From: Methanosarcinales archaeon
GTDB lineage: Archaea > Halobacteriota > Methanosarcinia > Methanosarcinales > Methanogasteraceae
Reading direction: 5' to 3'
Length of the DNA stretch: 5,190 bases
Assembly (NCBI GenBank): GCA_030594905.1
Contig: JAUVEF010000097.1
Span: 1 to 5,190 of the forward strand
Position 1 is the first letter of the stretch; every line of letters begins with the position of its first letter. Positions 1-4,700 of this stretch are shown in pieces. Below the pieces are notes generated by a model. The model was given only the letters and a program-made list of their open reading frames with translations, ran no database searches and was not told the origin of the DNA. The position numbers and the translations under genes were made by a program.

Positions 1-607
1 CCCAGACGGCTGTGGCTCCGGTATGCCGAAGCATGAATGTCAGGTATATGTCCCAGTTTGCCTTCACTGTGGCAAGTGACATATATGCGACCTCAATTCT
101 CGGAACTTTGACATCCGGCAGGCGCATGGCGATGATAGCTGCTAATATCATAAGAACAGCACTTGCAATGAATATCAGATCATAGTTTCCGATAAGTCCG
201 GCTACAAAAAACCCCGCCGCCCATCCGAGTGCACCGAATGAACTGAACTTGCCAATGCTCCGCCCCATCCCATAAACGTGCATGATCATCGCTGCAGGGT
301 ATATGCCGACACAGATCCCGAGGAACCCCCGCGCCAGCCCGAGACTAAACGGGTCGTTTGCGAAGACCTGCAGAAAGTATGCGACCGCCGAAAACGCAAG
401 ACCTGTAACGAGCAGCTTTTTAAGGTTCCACGCGTCAGCAGCCTTGCTGAACACATAAGACGAAATAAACAAGCACAGACCATATGCACCAATGATGACA
501 CCTATTTGTATATGATTTGCTCCAAGATCCTCTGCAATGACTGGAATGAGCATCATCGATATCATCATCGATGTGTTGGTAAAGAACTGGATTGAATTCA
601 GTTTCAT
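1..607 (-). CDS. MFS transporter, N-terminal 202 residues (C-terminus beyond left edge)
   Basis: Reading leftwards from an ATG at 607 there are 202 codons without a stop, running off the window. The product is strongly hydrophobic, with about six membrane helices (roughly residues 6-25, 33-54, 65-83, 88-109, 122-141, 142-162) and the start of a seventh. The loop after helix 2 (residues 52-64, VFSKAADAWNLKK) fits the MFS motif A position with its D and basic residues. Helix 4 carries the conserved R (R93, in LARGFLG), and helix 5 has a Gly-rich stretch (GALGWAAGFFVAG). This indicates a 12-helix major facilitator; the substrate cannot be told. The start is fixed within a few codons because an in-frame TAA lies seven codons upstream. 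No Shine-Dalgarno sits near it; an AGGAG is about 33 bases away. It lies 134 bases downstream of the methyltransferase on the same strand, so co-transcription is possible. Confidence 0.88.
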   Translation of the reverse strand, partial: MKLNSIQFFTNTSMMISMMLIPVIAEDLGANHIQIGVIIGAYGLCLFISSYVFSKAADAWNLKKLLVTGLAFSAVAYFLQVFANDPFSLGLARGFLGICVGIYPAAMIMHVYGMGRSIGKFSSFGALGWAAGFFVAGLIGNYDLIFIASAVLMILAAIIAMRLPDVKVPRIEVAYMSLATVKANWDIYLTFMLRHTGATAVW

Positions 608-621
608 GTCTGATCGATGGT

Positions 622-640
622 CATATTATATCGTTATATG
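622..640 (-). promoter_or_regulatory. TATA-like element upstream of the MFS gene
   Basis: The minus strand reads CATATAACGATATAATATG here, an AT-rich, partly palindromic stretch centred about 24 bases before the ATG at 607. That distance matches an archaeal TATA box whose transcript would start at or next to the start codon, giving a leaderless mRNA. This would also explain the absence of a close Shine-Dalgarno. It is inferred from composition and spacing only. Confidence 0.35.
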
Positions 641-741
641 CTCCTAAATGTTCGTAAGAGAACGTGCTCAATGAAACCGGATACCTGCCAGAGGCTACCC
701 GGCTCTTCGTCGTTGTAATGGTGTTGCTGCTACCGCTACTG

Positions 742-1761
742 CTACTTTCGCAGCACCACGGCATACCGCGTCAGGCTCCGGTGGACCCGCTGGGCATGTC
801 GCCCCACCACAACAAACCCGGCGCCGTCCGCCCCTGAAAGCTCAAAGTCGGAGATCACAACTGCGTGCCCACCGCGCTTTAACACGCGATATATCTCAAG
901 TAGCGCACCCCTGTAGAGTGATTCGACCGATTCTGCCATGACAACGGCAGACCTGCCATAAGGCGGATCAGTGACCACTGCATCGACCGAATGGTCAGCG
1001 ATCGGCAGGTTACAGGCATCCCCGCAGAGCACATGATATTCAGAGCCGCAATCCTTGAGATTCATCTCTGCTCCGGGCAGCATCGATTCCTGCACATCAC
1101 TTCCGATCACTCGCGCACCGATCATGCCCGCTTCGACCAGTATGCCACCGGTTCCGCAGAACGGATCAAGAACAAGGTCGTTCGATCGTATTTCACAGAG
1201 ATTCACGAGTGCGCGTGAGACTTCCGGCAAAATAGTCCCCGGATAGAAGAATGGTTTCTTGTGTGGCTTTCTTTCCCAAAATTGCTTTCGGTCAACCGAT
1301 GCGAGCATCTCTCCGAATATGCATGACCGATTGGTTACAAGCAATCTGAAGCTGTGATCCGGATCTTTTAAATTCACCCTTGACCCGGGATTGTGCTCGA
1401 AAATTACCTCGCCTATGCGTTTTTCAAGGTCGGTGGACGACAGATGCGAGCGTTGTATCTGTTTCACCCTCACGCTGAATGTTTCTCCTAATGGGACTCT
1501 TATTTCCGCATCACGAGCGGATTTCAGAATGTCTGATTCGGATATGTCGCATTCGAAGATACCTGAGACGATTCGATGCGTCATTGCAAGCCTTGCCGCC
1601 AGTATCCTGGATACCCCCGTGGAATCGTTGATATCAAGCATCAGACACTGCTCACCACTCTTTACAACCCGATGCTCGATCCCGAGCGCACGCATACATG
1701 CGAGCACCTCGCTTTTGGGCAGTGTTTCGTGCTCGCCGGACAGTTCGAATATCTGTATCAT
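742..1761 (-). CDS. trmG10: tRNA (guanine(10)-N2)-dimethyltransferase, TrmG10/Trm11 type
   Basis: This 339-residue SAM-dependent enzyme is expected to methylate the exocyclic N2 of G10 in tRNA. The N-terminal part (about residues 1-155) fits the ferredoxin-like plus THUMP RNA-binding region. The C-terminal Rossmann domain shows YPGTILP (173-179), motif I DPFCGTGG (199-206), an acidic SAM-ribose position in GSD (D222), GDA (D248) and the catalytic N2-methylation motif DPPYG (265-269). Order, spacing and length match archaeal TrmG10 proteins from memory. I chose the ATG at 1761 because the protein then begins MIQIFELSGE, as family members typically start. A GTG at 1809 would add 16 residues and has a GGTGA ten bases upstream, so it is a real alternative. 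It is divergent from the zinc-ribbon gene and followed on the same strand by the MFS gene. The assignment is firm; only the start is uncertain. Confidence 0.95.
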   Translation of the reverse strand: MIQIFELSGEHETLPKSEVLACMRALGIEHRVVKSGEQCLMLDINDSTGVSRILAARLAMTHRIVSGIFECDISESDILKSARDAEIRVPLGETFSVRVKQIQRSHLSSTDLEKRIGEVIFEHNPGSRVNLKDPDHSFRLLVTNRSCIFGEMLASVDRKQFWERKPHKKPFFYPGTILPEVSRALVNLCEIRSNDLVLDPFCGTGGILVEAGMIGARVIGSDVQESMLPGAEMNLKDCGSEYHVLCGDACNLPIADHSVDAVVTDPPYGRSAVVMAESVESLYRGALLEIYRVLKRGGHAVVISDFELSGADGAGFVVVGRHAQRVHRSLTRYAVVLRK

Positions 1762-1807
1762 GATTGTCAATACCCGCGTCTTTACATTCTGCACTTTGTC
1801 AGTACCC

Positions 1808-1822
1808 ACACATTATTACTCA
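1808..1822. promoter_or_regulatory. possible shared TATA region between divergent genes
   Basis: ACATTATTACTCACC is the only AT-rich element between the methyltransferase start (1761) and the zinc-ribbon start (1833 or 1842). Read leftwards it would put transcription near 1788, leaving a short leader before ATG 1761. Read rightwards it would put transcription near 1840. This weakly supports the shorter methyltransferase start, since the GTG at 1809 would lie upstream of the transcript. The match to the archaeal consensus is poor. Confidence 0.22.
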
Positions 1823-1832
1823 CCAGAGCAAC

Positions 1833-2027
1833 ATGATACTCATGTCTGGATCCGGGATCGTAAGATGTAACTGTGGCGTGCTGACCATACCAAAGACCTT
1901 GAACCGCTACGATCGTACCGTGAATGGGTCACAGTGTCCTGCATGTGGCAAGATCTATGTGGATGCTGAGGATCTTAACCACGCGCTTAATTCGTGGGTT
2001 GCAAAGCAGTGTTGCAGGTCAAAGTAG
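1833..2027 (+). CDS. small zinc-ribbon protein
   Basis: This 64-residue soluble protein has two cysteine knuckles, CNCG (C12, C14) and CPACG (C35, C38), separated by about 20 residues. That is the layout of a zinc ribbon; KIYVDAEDL follows the second knuckle, and two more cysteines lie near the C-terminus (QCCRSK). No catalytic motif, membrane segment or signal peptide is visible. Free zinc ribbons of this size often bind nucleic acid or protein, but no specific role can be assigned. The start could also be the ATG at 1842 (61 residues); neither ATG has a Shine-Dalgarno, so a leaderless message is possible. It is divergent from trmG10 and converges on the PAP2 gene 62 bases away. The knuckle pattern resembles the ribbon at the C-terminus of that PAP2 protein. 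The paired cysteines and sensible codons argue for a real gene. Confidence 0.7.
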   Translation: MILMSGSGIVRCNCGVLTIPKTLNRYDRTVNGSQCPACGKIYVDAEDLNHALNSWVAKQCCRSK

Positions 2028-2033
2028 CATTGT

Positions 2034-2072
2034 CGTGCGTCATCCTGCAAGTCGTAAGTTGTGAGTCGCACG
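2034..2072. repeat. inverted repeat between convergent genes
   Basis: CGTGCG at 2034-2039 is perfectly repeated in inverse as CGCACG at 2067-2072. The pairing extends inwards by TCA/TGA if a two-base bulge is allowed. It lies between the stops of the convergent zinc-ribbon and PAP2 genes, where a bidirectional terminator would be expected. No oligo-T tract follows on either strand, so a terminator role is uncertain. Confidence 0.35.
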
Positions 2073-2089
2073 CTGCCAATTAGGTATCA

Positions 2090-3031
2090 TCACAGCGCGC
2101 TGTGCTCGATGCACGTGCCGCACTGCGGGCAGCTCACAGACCGGATATGTGGTACAGTCGTGATCTTACATGCGCACATATTACAGATAACGGTCTCTTT
2201 AACGCCGATCAGCCTCTCGATCTCGACGACTGCGATGTTTGCATGTCGCAGGATCTGCTCACCATATCGGTCTGCGATGTGCAGCGTGAAGACCGATAGC
2301 GCCATGCCAGCTATGATATCAATTACCCAGTGTACGCCAAGGTATAGCGTGGCAAAAACAACGGTGGGAAATGCAAATATCAAGAAGACCCTGTACCGTC
2401 TGAGATCTGTCCCGTAAATTACCAGGAATGTGCTGAACATGAGTGCGACATGCAGGCTCGGGAAACAGTTGTCAAGCGGATCCACCATGGTGATGGCTGC
2501 GTATATCTCAGGGTGCAGTTCATACATGAGCGGCTGGACGTTTGGCAATGCATAGCCGGTGACCGTAACCGGGAATAGCAGATAAAAAGGGAATGCGATC
2601 AGGTAATTCAGGATGAAAACAAGAGAAAATCGCTTAAGTTCCGACGTTTGCCCGGTGTATGCGAGTACAATGAATGTGAATATCACAATCGAGGAAAAGA
2701 ACACTAGATATACAAACGTCATCAGATATGTGAGTGCAGGCGTTGCCATGCTCTGGAAACCAGCGACCATACTACCTTCTATCTGTTCAATGCATGCTGT
2801 GCAGTCATAATTCACGAGCAGATGCAGATGTTGCCGTATTGGAAACTGTACCTGCACAAGCCCGTATACGGCGGTAGCCGCCAGTATATATGGCCAATAG
2901 CCGTTGATCAACTGCCTTGCCGTATATCCACGCTTTCTTTTACGGCATTCCGCTGATACGAAGAGTGAAAAGTACAATGCGATCAGAATCAGGGTAGAGA
3001 TGATGCTAAAAACGATTAACTGCCATGCCAT
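2090..3031 (-). CDS. PAP2-superfamily membrane phosphatase/transferase with C-terminal zinc ribbon
   Basis: The 313-residue protein has about seven membrane helices (roughly 5-26, 45-62, 98-125, 136-155, 193-208, 213-231, 236-252). It carries the PAP2 active-site signatures NCFPSLHVA (188-196, His194) and GVHWVIDIIAG (232-242, His234 and Asp238). The C3 motif without a leading SR, and the wording of both motifs, resemble the Aur1/inositolphosphotransferase-like branch (PAP2_3), so a lipid-phosphate substrate at the membrane is likely. The usual basic C1 motif is not recognisable around LLFPVTVTGY. After a charged linker (about 253-280) the tail ends in CNMCAC (283-288) and CPQCGTC (301-307), a zinc ribbon that is unusual for this family. 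The start is ATG 3031; no strong Shine-Dalgarno precedes it, only GGCGAG. Family call firm, substrate unknown. Confidence 0.9.
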   Translation of the reverse strand: MAWQLIVFSIISTLILIALYFSLFVSAECRKRKRGYTARQLINGYWPYILAATAVYGLVQVQFPIRQHLHLLVNYDCTACIEQIEGSMVAGFQSMATPALTYLMTFVYLVFFSSIVIFTFIVLAYTGQTSELKRFSLVFILNYLIAFPFYLLFPVTVTGYALPNVQPLMYELHPEIYAAITMVDPLDNCFPSLHVALMFSTFLVIYGTDLRRYRVFLIFAFPTVVFATLYLGVHWVIDIIAGMALSVFTLHIADRYGEQILRHANIAVVEIERLIGVKETVICNMCACKITTVPHIRSVSCPQCGTCIEHSAL

Positions 3032-3050
3032 TGTAATTACTCGCCAGGTA

Positions 3051-3066
3051 TAGTTTTATTAATTAA
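3051..3066 (-). promoter_or_regulatory. TATA-like element of the PAP2 gene
   Basis: On the minus strand the stretch reads TTAATTAATAAAACTA, centred about 27 bases before the ATG at 3031. This is the distance expected for an archaeal TATA box with transcription starting at or just before the start codon. Composition and spacing are the only evidence. Confidence 0.4.
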
Positions 3067-3085
3067 GGTCATCGGATGGTGGGAT

Positions 3086-3103
3086 TGTATATTCATATAT
3101 ACT
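3086..3103 (+). promoter_or_regulatory. TATA-like element for the plus-strand microprotein
   Basis: The sequence TGTATATTCATATATACT is the most TATA-like stretch before the plus-strand gene at 3253. It would start transcription near 3120-3125, giving a leader of about 130 bases that contains the hairpin at 3112-3135 and the short ORF at 3194. A second AT-rich stretch (GTTAATTAG, 3170-3178) closer to the gene is an alternative. Confidence 0.35.
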
Positions 3104-3111
3104 TAAGTGTT

Positions 3112-3135
3112 GTGGCTACGCGATTGTACTGCCAC
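3112..3135 (+). repeat. hairpin-forming inverted repeat in the leader
   Basis: GTGGC (3112-3116) pairs with GCCAC (3131-3135). Inside it TAC (3117-3119) pairs with GTA (3126-3128), leaving a six-base loop and a two-base CT bulge. It lies just downstream of the TATA-like element. A GC-rich stretch follows immediately (3131-3150) that could compete for the same bases. Whether it works as RNA or as a DNA operator cannot be told. Confidence 0.4.
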
Positions 3136-3193
3136 GCTTCGCGGTGCCGGGTATTTGTTTGGGGGTGCTGTTAATTAGCATCGAGTCTACAAA

Positions 3194-3256
3194 ATGACTG
3201 ATAAAATGATGCAAATGAACCTATCGGATTCAGAACAGTGGAGGGCAATTCTATGA
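3194..3256 (+). CDS. possible 20-codon ORF coupled to the microprotein gene
   Basis: An ORF starting at ATG 3194 encodes 20 residues (MTDKMMQMN..., ending WRAIL). It stops with a TGA that overlaps the ATG of the next gene as ATGA, the classic translational-coupling arrangement. The product has no recognisable domain, and its own ATG lacks a well-spaced Shine-Dalgarno. The downstream gene has a strong Shine-Dalgarno of its own inside this ORF. It may be a leader ORF or simply chance; I lean slightly towards chance. Confidence 0.25.
   Translation: MTDKMMQMNLSDSEQWRAIL
3240..3244 (+). promoter_or_regulatory. strong Shine-Dalgarno GGAGG
   Basis: GGAGG lies eight bases before the ATG at 3253. 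It is the best-placed ribosome binding site in the window and the main reason for accepting the 54-codon gene that follows. Confidence 0.75.
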
Positions 3257-3417
3257 GCTCCGGACCCGACTATGCGATTGGATGGGGCAGTCTTGCATTG
3301 ATTAATGCAGGGATCGCCCAGGGCAAGAACCGAAGCGGTCTTAACTGGTTTCTCATTTCACTACTCTTCGGTCCTATTGCCACATTGTTCCTGGTCGCAT
3401 TTTGCGAGAAATATTGA
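3253..3417 (+). CDS. 54-residue single-helix membrane microprotein
   Basis: This small gene starts at an ATG with GGAGG eight bases upstream. The product begins MSSGPDYAIGWG, continues with a polar stretch INAGIAQGKNRSG (residues 17-29) and ends in a hydrophobic helix (about 32-51) that includes LLFGPIATL. The combination of a basic K-N-R-S-G turn, an aromatic WF entry and an LFGP-type helix recalls short prokaryotic membrane segments written roughly as GRSxxxWFxxxxxxGP. That likeness is from memory and implies no specific function. The only topological guess is one membrane-spanning helix with the basic loop on the cytoplasmic side. The gene is isolated: a terminator-like hairpin follows 14 bases after its stop. 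A possible 20-codon ORF overlaps its start. Strong ribosome site, clean ending and domain-like composition make it probably real. Confidence 0.75.
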   Translation: MSSGPDYAIGWGSLALINAGIAQGKNRSGLNWFLISLLFGPIATLFLVAFCEKY

Positions 3418-3431
3418 GATTTTGAACTTGT

Positions 3432-3458
3432 GGGACCCCTGATGGGAGGTTCCCTTTT
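3432..3458 (+). terminator. terminator-like hairpin with T tract
   Basis: GGGACCCC (3432-3439) can fold onto GGAGGT plus CCC (3445-3454), giving eight base pairs with two single-base bulges (A3447, T3451) around a five-base loop. TTTT follows at once (3455-3458). It begins 14 bases after the microprotein stop. Archaeal termination depends mainly on the T tract, so the hairpin is supporting rather than decisive. Confidence 0.55.
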
Positions 3459-3533
3459 GGATCAATTACGGCTGTCTTGCGCCCGTGCTGTGTGGTGCTG
3501 GCACTGATACTTGCCGGGCGTGGAATCAACCTC

Positions 3534-3564
3534 TGCATGCGTATGCTTGTGAATATGCGATGCA
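3534..3564. repeat. hairpin-forming inverted repeat
   Basis: TGCATGCGTAT (3534-3544) pairs with ATATGCGATGCA (from 3555 to 3564). There are ten pairs, including one G-T wobble, with one bulged G at 3539 and a ten-base loop. It lies in the middle of the gene-free stretch, with no T tract directly after it. It could be a structured RNA element, an operator or a relic of an insertion; nothing decides between these. Confidence 0.4.
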
Positions 3565-3620
3565 TACCCGTTCTCGATCTGTCAAGCTAACTCCTATAAT
3601 GTTTTTATCGCATTGTTTGT

Positions 3621-3630
3621 CTTTTAAATC
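3621..3630 (+). promoter_or_regulatory. TATA-like element, distal candidate for the cohesin gene
   Basis: CTTTTAAATC resembles an archaeal TATA box. Transcription would begin near 3650, leaving a leader of about 80 bases before ATG 3732. The proximal candidate at 3664-3673 competes with it. Confidence 0.3.
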
Positions 3631-3632
3631 GT

Positions 3633-3664
3633 CTTTTGGAGACTCCAGCCCCTACCACCAAAAG
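3633..3664. repeat. inverted repeat between two TATA-like elements
   Basis: CTTTTGG (3633-3639) and CCAAAAG (3658-3664) are perfect inverse copies separated by 18 bases. They lie between the two TATA-like stretches upstream of the cohesin gene, where a regulator could bind. Seven-base arms can arise by chance, so this is only a candidate operator. Confidence 0.3.
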
Positions 3665-3673
3665 CTTTAATAT
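3664..3673 (+). promoter_or_regulatory. TATA-like element, proximal candidate for the cohesin gene
   Basis: GCTTTAATAT would place the transcript start near 3695-3700. This leaves a leader of about 35 bases to ATG 3732 and includes the AGGGA that could serve as ribosome site. It is the better spaced of the two candidates. Confidence 0.35.
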
Positions 3674-3731
3674 GATCCAAGTAACATGTAGAAAGATTAG
3701 GGTTAGGGTTATGTCCAGGGATTTGATGACG

Positions 3732-4403
3732 ATGAAACGTATGGAATTGTTTGCGTTAGTAGTTCTACTGTTAACCGGCATCTGTCAGACCGGAATGGCA
3801 ACCGAAAGTTCAGTGAGTGTGTCACCTCTGGTGGTGACCGTATCGTCCGGAGATACTTTCACTCTGGACATTGTTGTGGATCCTGCTATCGATGAGGTCT
3901 ATGGCGCGGAATATACACTGCGATTTGATAGTGCGATGCTGAAGGCAAATGATCAGAGCAGCGGGGCGTTTCTCAGTAGCGATGGCGCGGAAACCATAGA
4001 GTTGTTAAACGGCATCAACAACGCAGTCGGGAAGATCGAATATGGCGAAACCAGAAGGGGCAATCCCGAGGTTACCCGCGGTACGGCCGATTCCGGTGTA
4101 CTGACATCGATCAACTTTGAAGCGATCGGATCAGGGACATGTGACCTGACGTTAGAGGCAAGGTTACTTGATTCCGGCAATCGCCCGATCGATGTTGTGG
4201 TAAATAACGGAACGTGCAGCGTAGAGGAAATAGCAGAGATTGCAATGATTACGGCTGAAAACCCTGATGATTCTGCATCTGCAACCACAACCGATACACA
4301 TCCGGCGCGCCCATCAGCGAAGACTGTGATCCCCGGTTTCGGGGTATTCTGCTCAATCACAGGACTGGTTGTTGCATCGCTTTTGGCACTAAAGGGAAAG
4401 TGA
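3732..4403 (+). CDS. secreted cohesin-domain surface protein with PGF-CTERM-like anchor
   Basis: The 223-residue protein starts with a signal peptide (KR, hydrophobic core about 6-17, probable cleavage after GMA at residue 23). One cohesin-type beta-sandwich follows (about 27-164), with typical landmarks: VSPLVVTVSSGDTFTLDIVV, the YGAEYTLRFDSAML strand, INNAVGKIEYG and SGVLTSINFEAIGSGTCDLTL. After it come a Ser/Thr/Asp-rich linker (173-199) and the tail IPGFG (200-204), then a hydrophobic helix and LKGK. That tail is the plan of a PGF-CTERM signal, by which archaeosortase ArtA anchors surface proteins to lipid. Cohesin domains bind dockerin modules or mediate cell-surface assembly; the partner is not visible. 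The start at 3732 is chosen for its compact signal peptide and AGGGA ten bases upstream. ATGs at 3711 and 3726 are in frame and would only lengthen the n-region. Domain and anchor calls are strong; the binding role is inferred. Confidence 0.9.
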   Translation: MKRMELFALVVLLLTGICQTGMATESSVSVSPLVVTVSSGDTFTLDIVVDPAIDEVYGAEYTLRFDSAMLKANDQSSGAFLSSDGAETIELLNGINNAVGKIEYGETRRGNPEVTRGTADSGVLTSINFEAIGSGTCDLTLEARLLDSGNRPIDVVVNNGTCSVEEIAEIAMITAENPDDSASATTTDTHPARPSAKTVIPGFGVFCSITGLVVASLLALKGK

Positions 4404-4420
4404 AGAGGGACTGAGGGTTG

Positions 4421-4471
4421 GGGTATGGGATATGTGTAGCCATATAAGTCACACCGGCAGACGACATACCC
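4421..4471. repeat. inverted repeat upstream of a TATA-like element
   Basis: GGGTATG (4421-4427) and CATACCC (4465-4471) are perfect inverse copies. Nested between them are ATATG (4430-4434) and CATAT (4441-4445) with a six-base loop. The outer right arm touches the TATA-like element, and the left arm starts 18 bases after the cohesin stop. It could be an operator for the next gene or part of the 3' end of the cohesin transcript; no T tract follows. Confidence 0.4.
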
Positions 4472-4487
4472 AAATATAAAATATATC
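4472..4487 (+). promoter_or_regulatory. TATA-like element upstream of the last gene
   Basis: AAATATAAAATATATC is the strongest TATA-like stretch in the right half of the window. Transcription would begin near 4505-4512, ahead of the weak ORF at 4525 and about 190 bases before the secreted-protein gene at 4701. It is the most plausible promoter for that gene. Confidence 0.45.
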
Positions 4488-4524
4488 ACGCTTAGTAGGG
4501 TCGTGGAGTGTAAAAATATCGAAA

Positions 4525-4662
4525 ATGTGCCTACTAGAGGAGGTGAGCGATAAAGGGGGAAAAATTACAGCAAAAAGGTGGTGCCATCGTATCAATGATA
4601 CGTTCGTGGCAAAATGGTATAGGGGAGGGGTCCCTTCCTGTAGTTCTGTATCTGGAATATGA
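4525..4662 (+). CDS. weak 45-codon ORF in the leader of the last gene
   Basis: ATG 4525 opens 45 codons (MCLLEEVSDKGG..., ending CSSVSGI). I do not recognise the product: it is basic in the middle (ITAKRWCHR), contains VAKWYRGG, and has no membrane segment or signal peptide. The nearest Shine-Dalgarno-like GGAG is 16 bases upstream, while the perfect GGAGGTGA lies inside the ORF at codons 5-8. It overlaps both hairpins of the leader, which argues for RNA structure rather than coding. Kept only because of the TATA-like element at a suitable distance upstream. Confidence 0.2.
   Translation: MCLLEEVSDKGGKITAKRWCHRINDTFVAKWYRGGVPSCSSVSGI
4583..4610 (+). repeat. hairpin in the leader of the last gene
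   Basis: CGTATC (4588-4593) and GATACG (4597-4602) form a perfect six-pair stem with an AAT loop. Outside it GCCA (4583-4586) pairs with TGGC (4607-4610) across an asymmetric internal loop of one base against four. A stem, internal loop and stem of this kind is more organised than a random palindrome. Confidence 0.45.
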
Positions 4663-4668
4663 ACTACA
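4639..4668 (+). repeat. second hairpin in the leader of the last gene
   Basis: TGTAGTTC (4639-4646) and GAACTACA (4661-4668) are perfect eight-base inverse copies with a 14-base loop. The element ends 32 bases before the ATG at 4701, so it could affect access to the start or serve as an operator. Confidence 0.45.
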
Positions 4669-4700
4669 CAAGAATAAACAGACTATATGAAACGGAAACA

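Larger units (their letters stand above)
3418..3731. other. gene-free stretch between the microprotein and cohesin genes
   Basis: No convincing gene was found in these 314 bases. They hold a terminator-like hairpin (3432-3458), a hairpin-forming inverted repeat (3534-3564), two TATA-like elements (3621-3630, 3664-3673) flanking a short inverted repeat, and the presumed leader of the cohesin gene. A plus-strand frame stays open from 3426 to 3590 and encodes a short hydrophobic run, but it has no start with a ribosome site. Confidence 0.6.
4404..4700. other. gene-poor stretch before the last gene: structured leader region
   Basis: These 297 bases hold no convincing gene. In order they contain an inverted repeat (4421-4471), a TATA-like element (4472-4487), a weak 45-codon ORF (4525-4662) with an orphan perfect Shine-Dalgarno inside it, and two hairpins (4583-4610, 4639-4668). 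If transcription starts near 4510, the last gene has an unusually long leader of about 190 bases. Confidence 0.55.

Noticed and set aside
278..595. 105-codon plus-strand frame and a 71-codon minus-strand frame
   Set aside because: Both overlap the MFS transporter in other frames. The MFS frame has helices and motifs and these do not.
664..837. Plus-strand frame with a hydrophobic run (FVVVMVLLLPLLLL) that could pass for a signal peptide
   Set aside because: Needs a GTG start without a ribosome site and runs antisense into the end of the methyltransferase gene. The leucine run comes from a CTG/CTA-rich low-complexity stretch.
1391..1870. 159-codon open frame on the plus strand
   Set aside because: Antisense shadow of the N-terminal half of the tRNA methyltransferase, with no domain and Ser/Arg-rich composition.
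3457..3507. TTG start with GGGAGG seven bases upstream, encoding 16 residues
   Set aside because: The GGGAGG overlaps the arm of the terminator-like hairpin, the start is TTG, and the product is too short to judge.
3441..3590. Open plus-strand frame with a hydrophobic segment (CCVVLALILAG)
   Set aside because: No start codon with a ribosome site before the hydrophobic segment; the first ATG is at 3537, after it. Could be a gene relic but cannot be supported.
3697..3710. Two TTAGGG units in a row, like a eukaryotic telomere repeat
   Set aside because: Only two copies, lying directly before an in-frame ATG in an archaeal gene leader. Too short to mean more than chance or a weak ribosome site.
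3774..3788. Possible lipoprotein signal in the cohesin protein (TGIC at residues 15-18)
   Set aside because: The residue before the cysteine is isoleucine rather than Gly, Ala or Ser, and a normal signal-peptidase site follows at GMA.
3953..4489. 178-codon open frame on the minus strand
   Set aside because: It lies opposite the cohesin gene and is proline/serine-rich as expected of an antisense shadow. The plus strand carries a signal peptide, a cohesin domain and a sorting tail.
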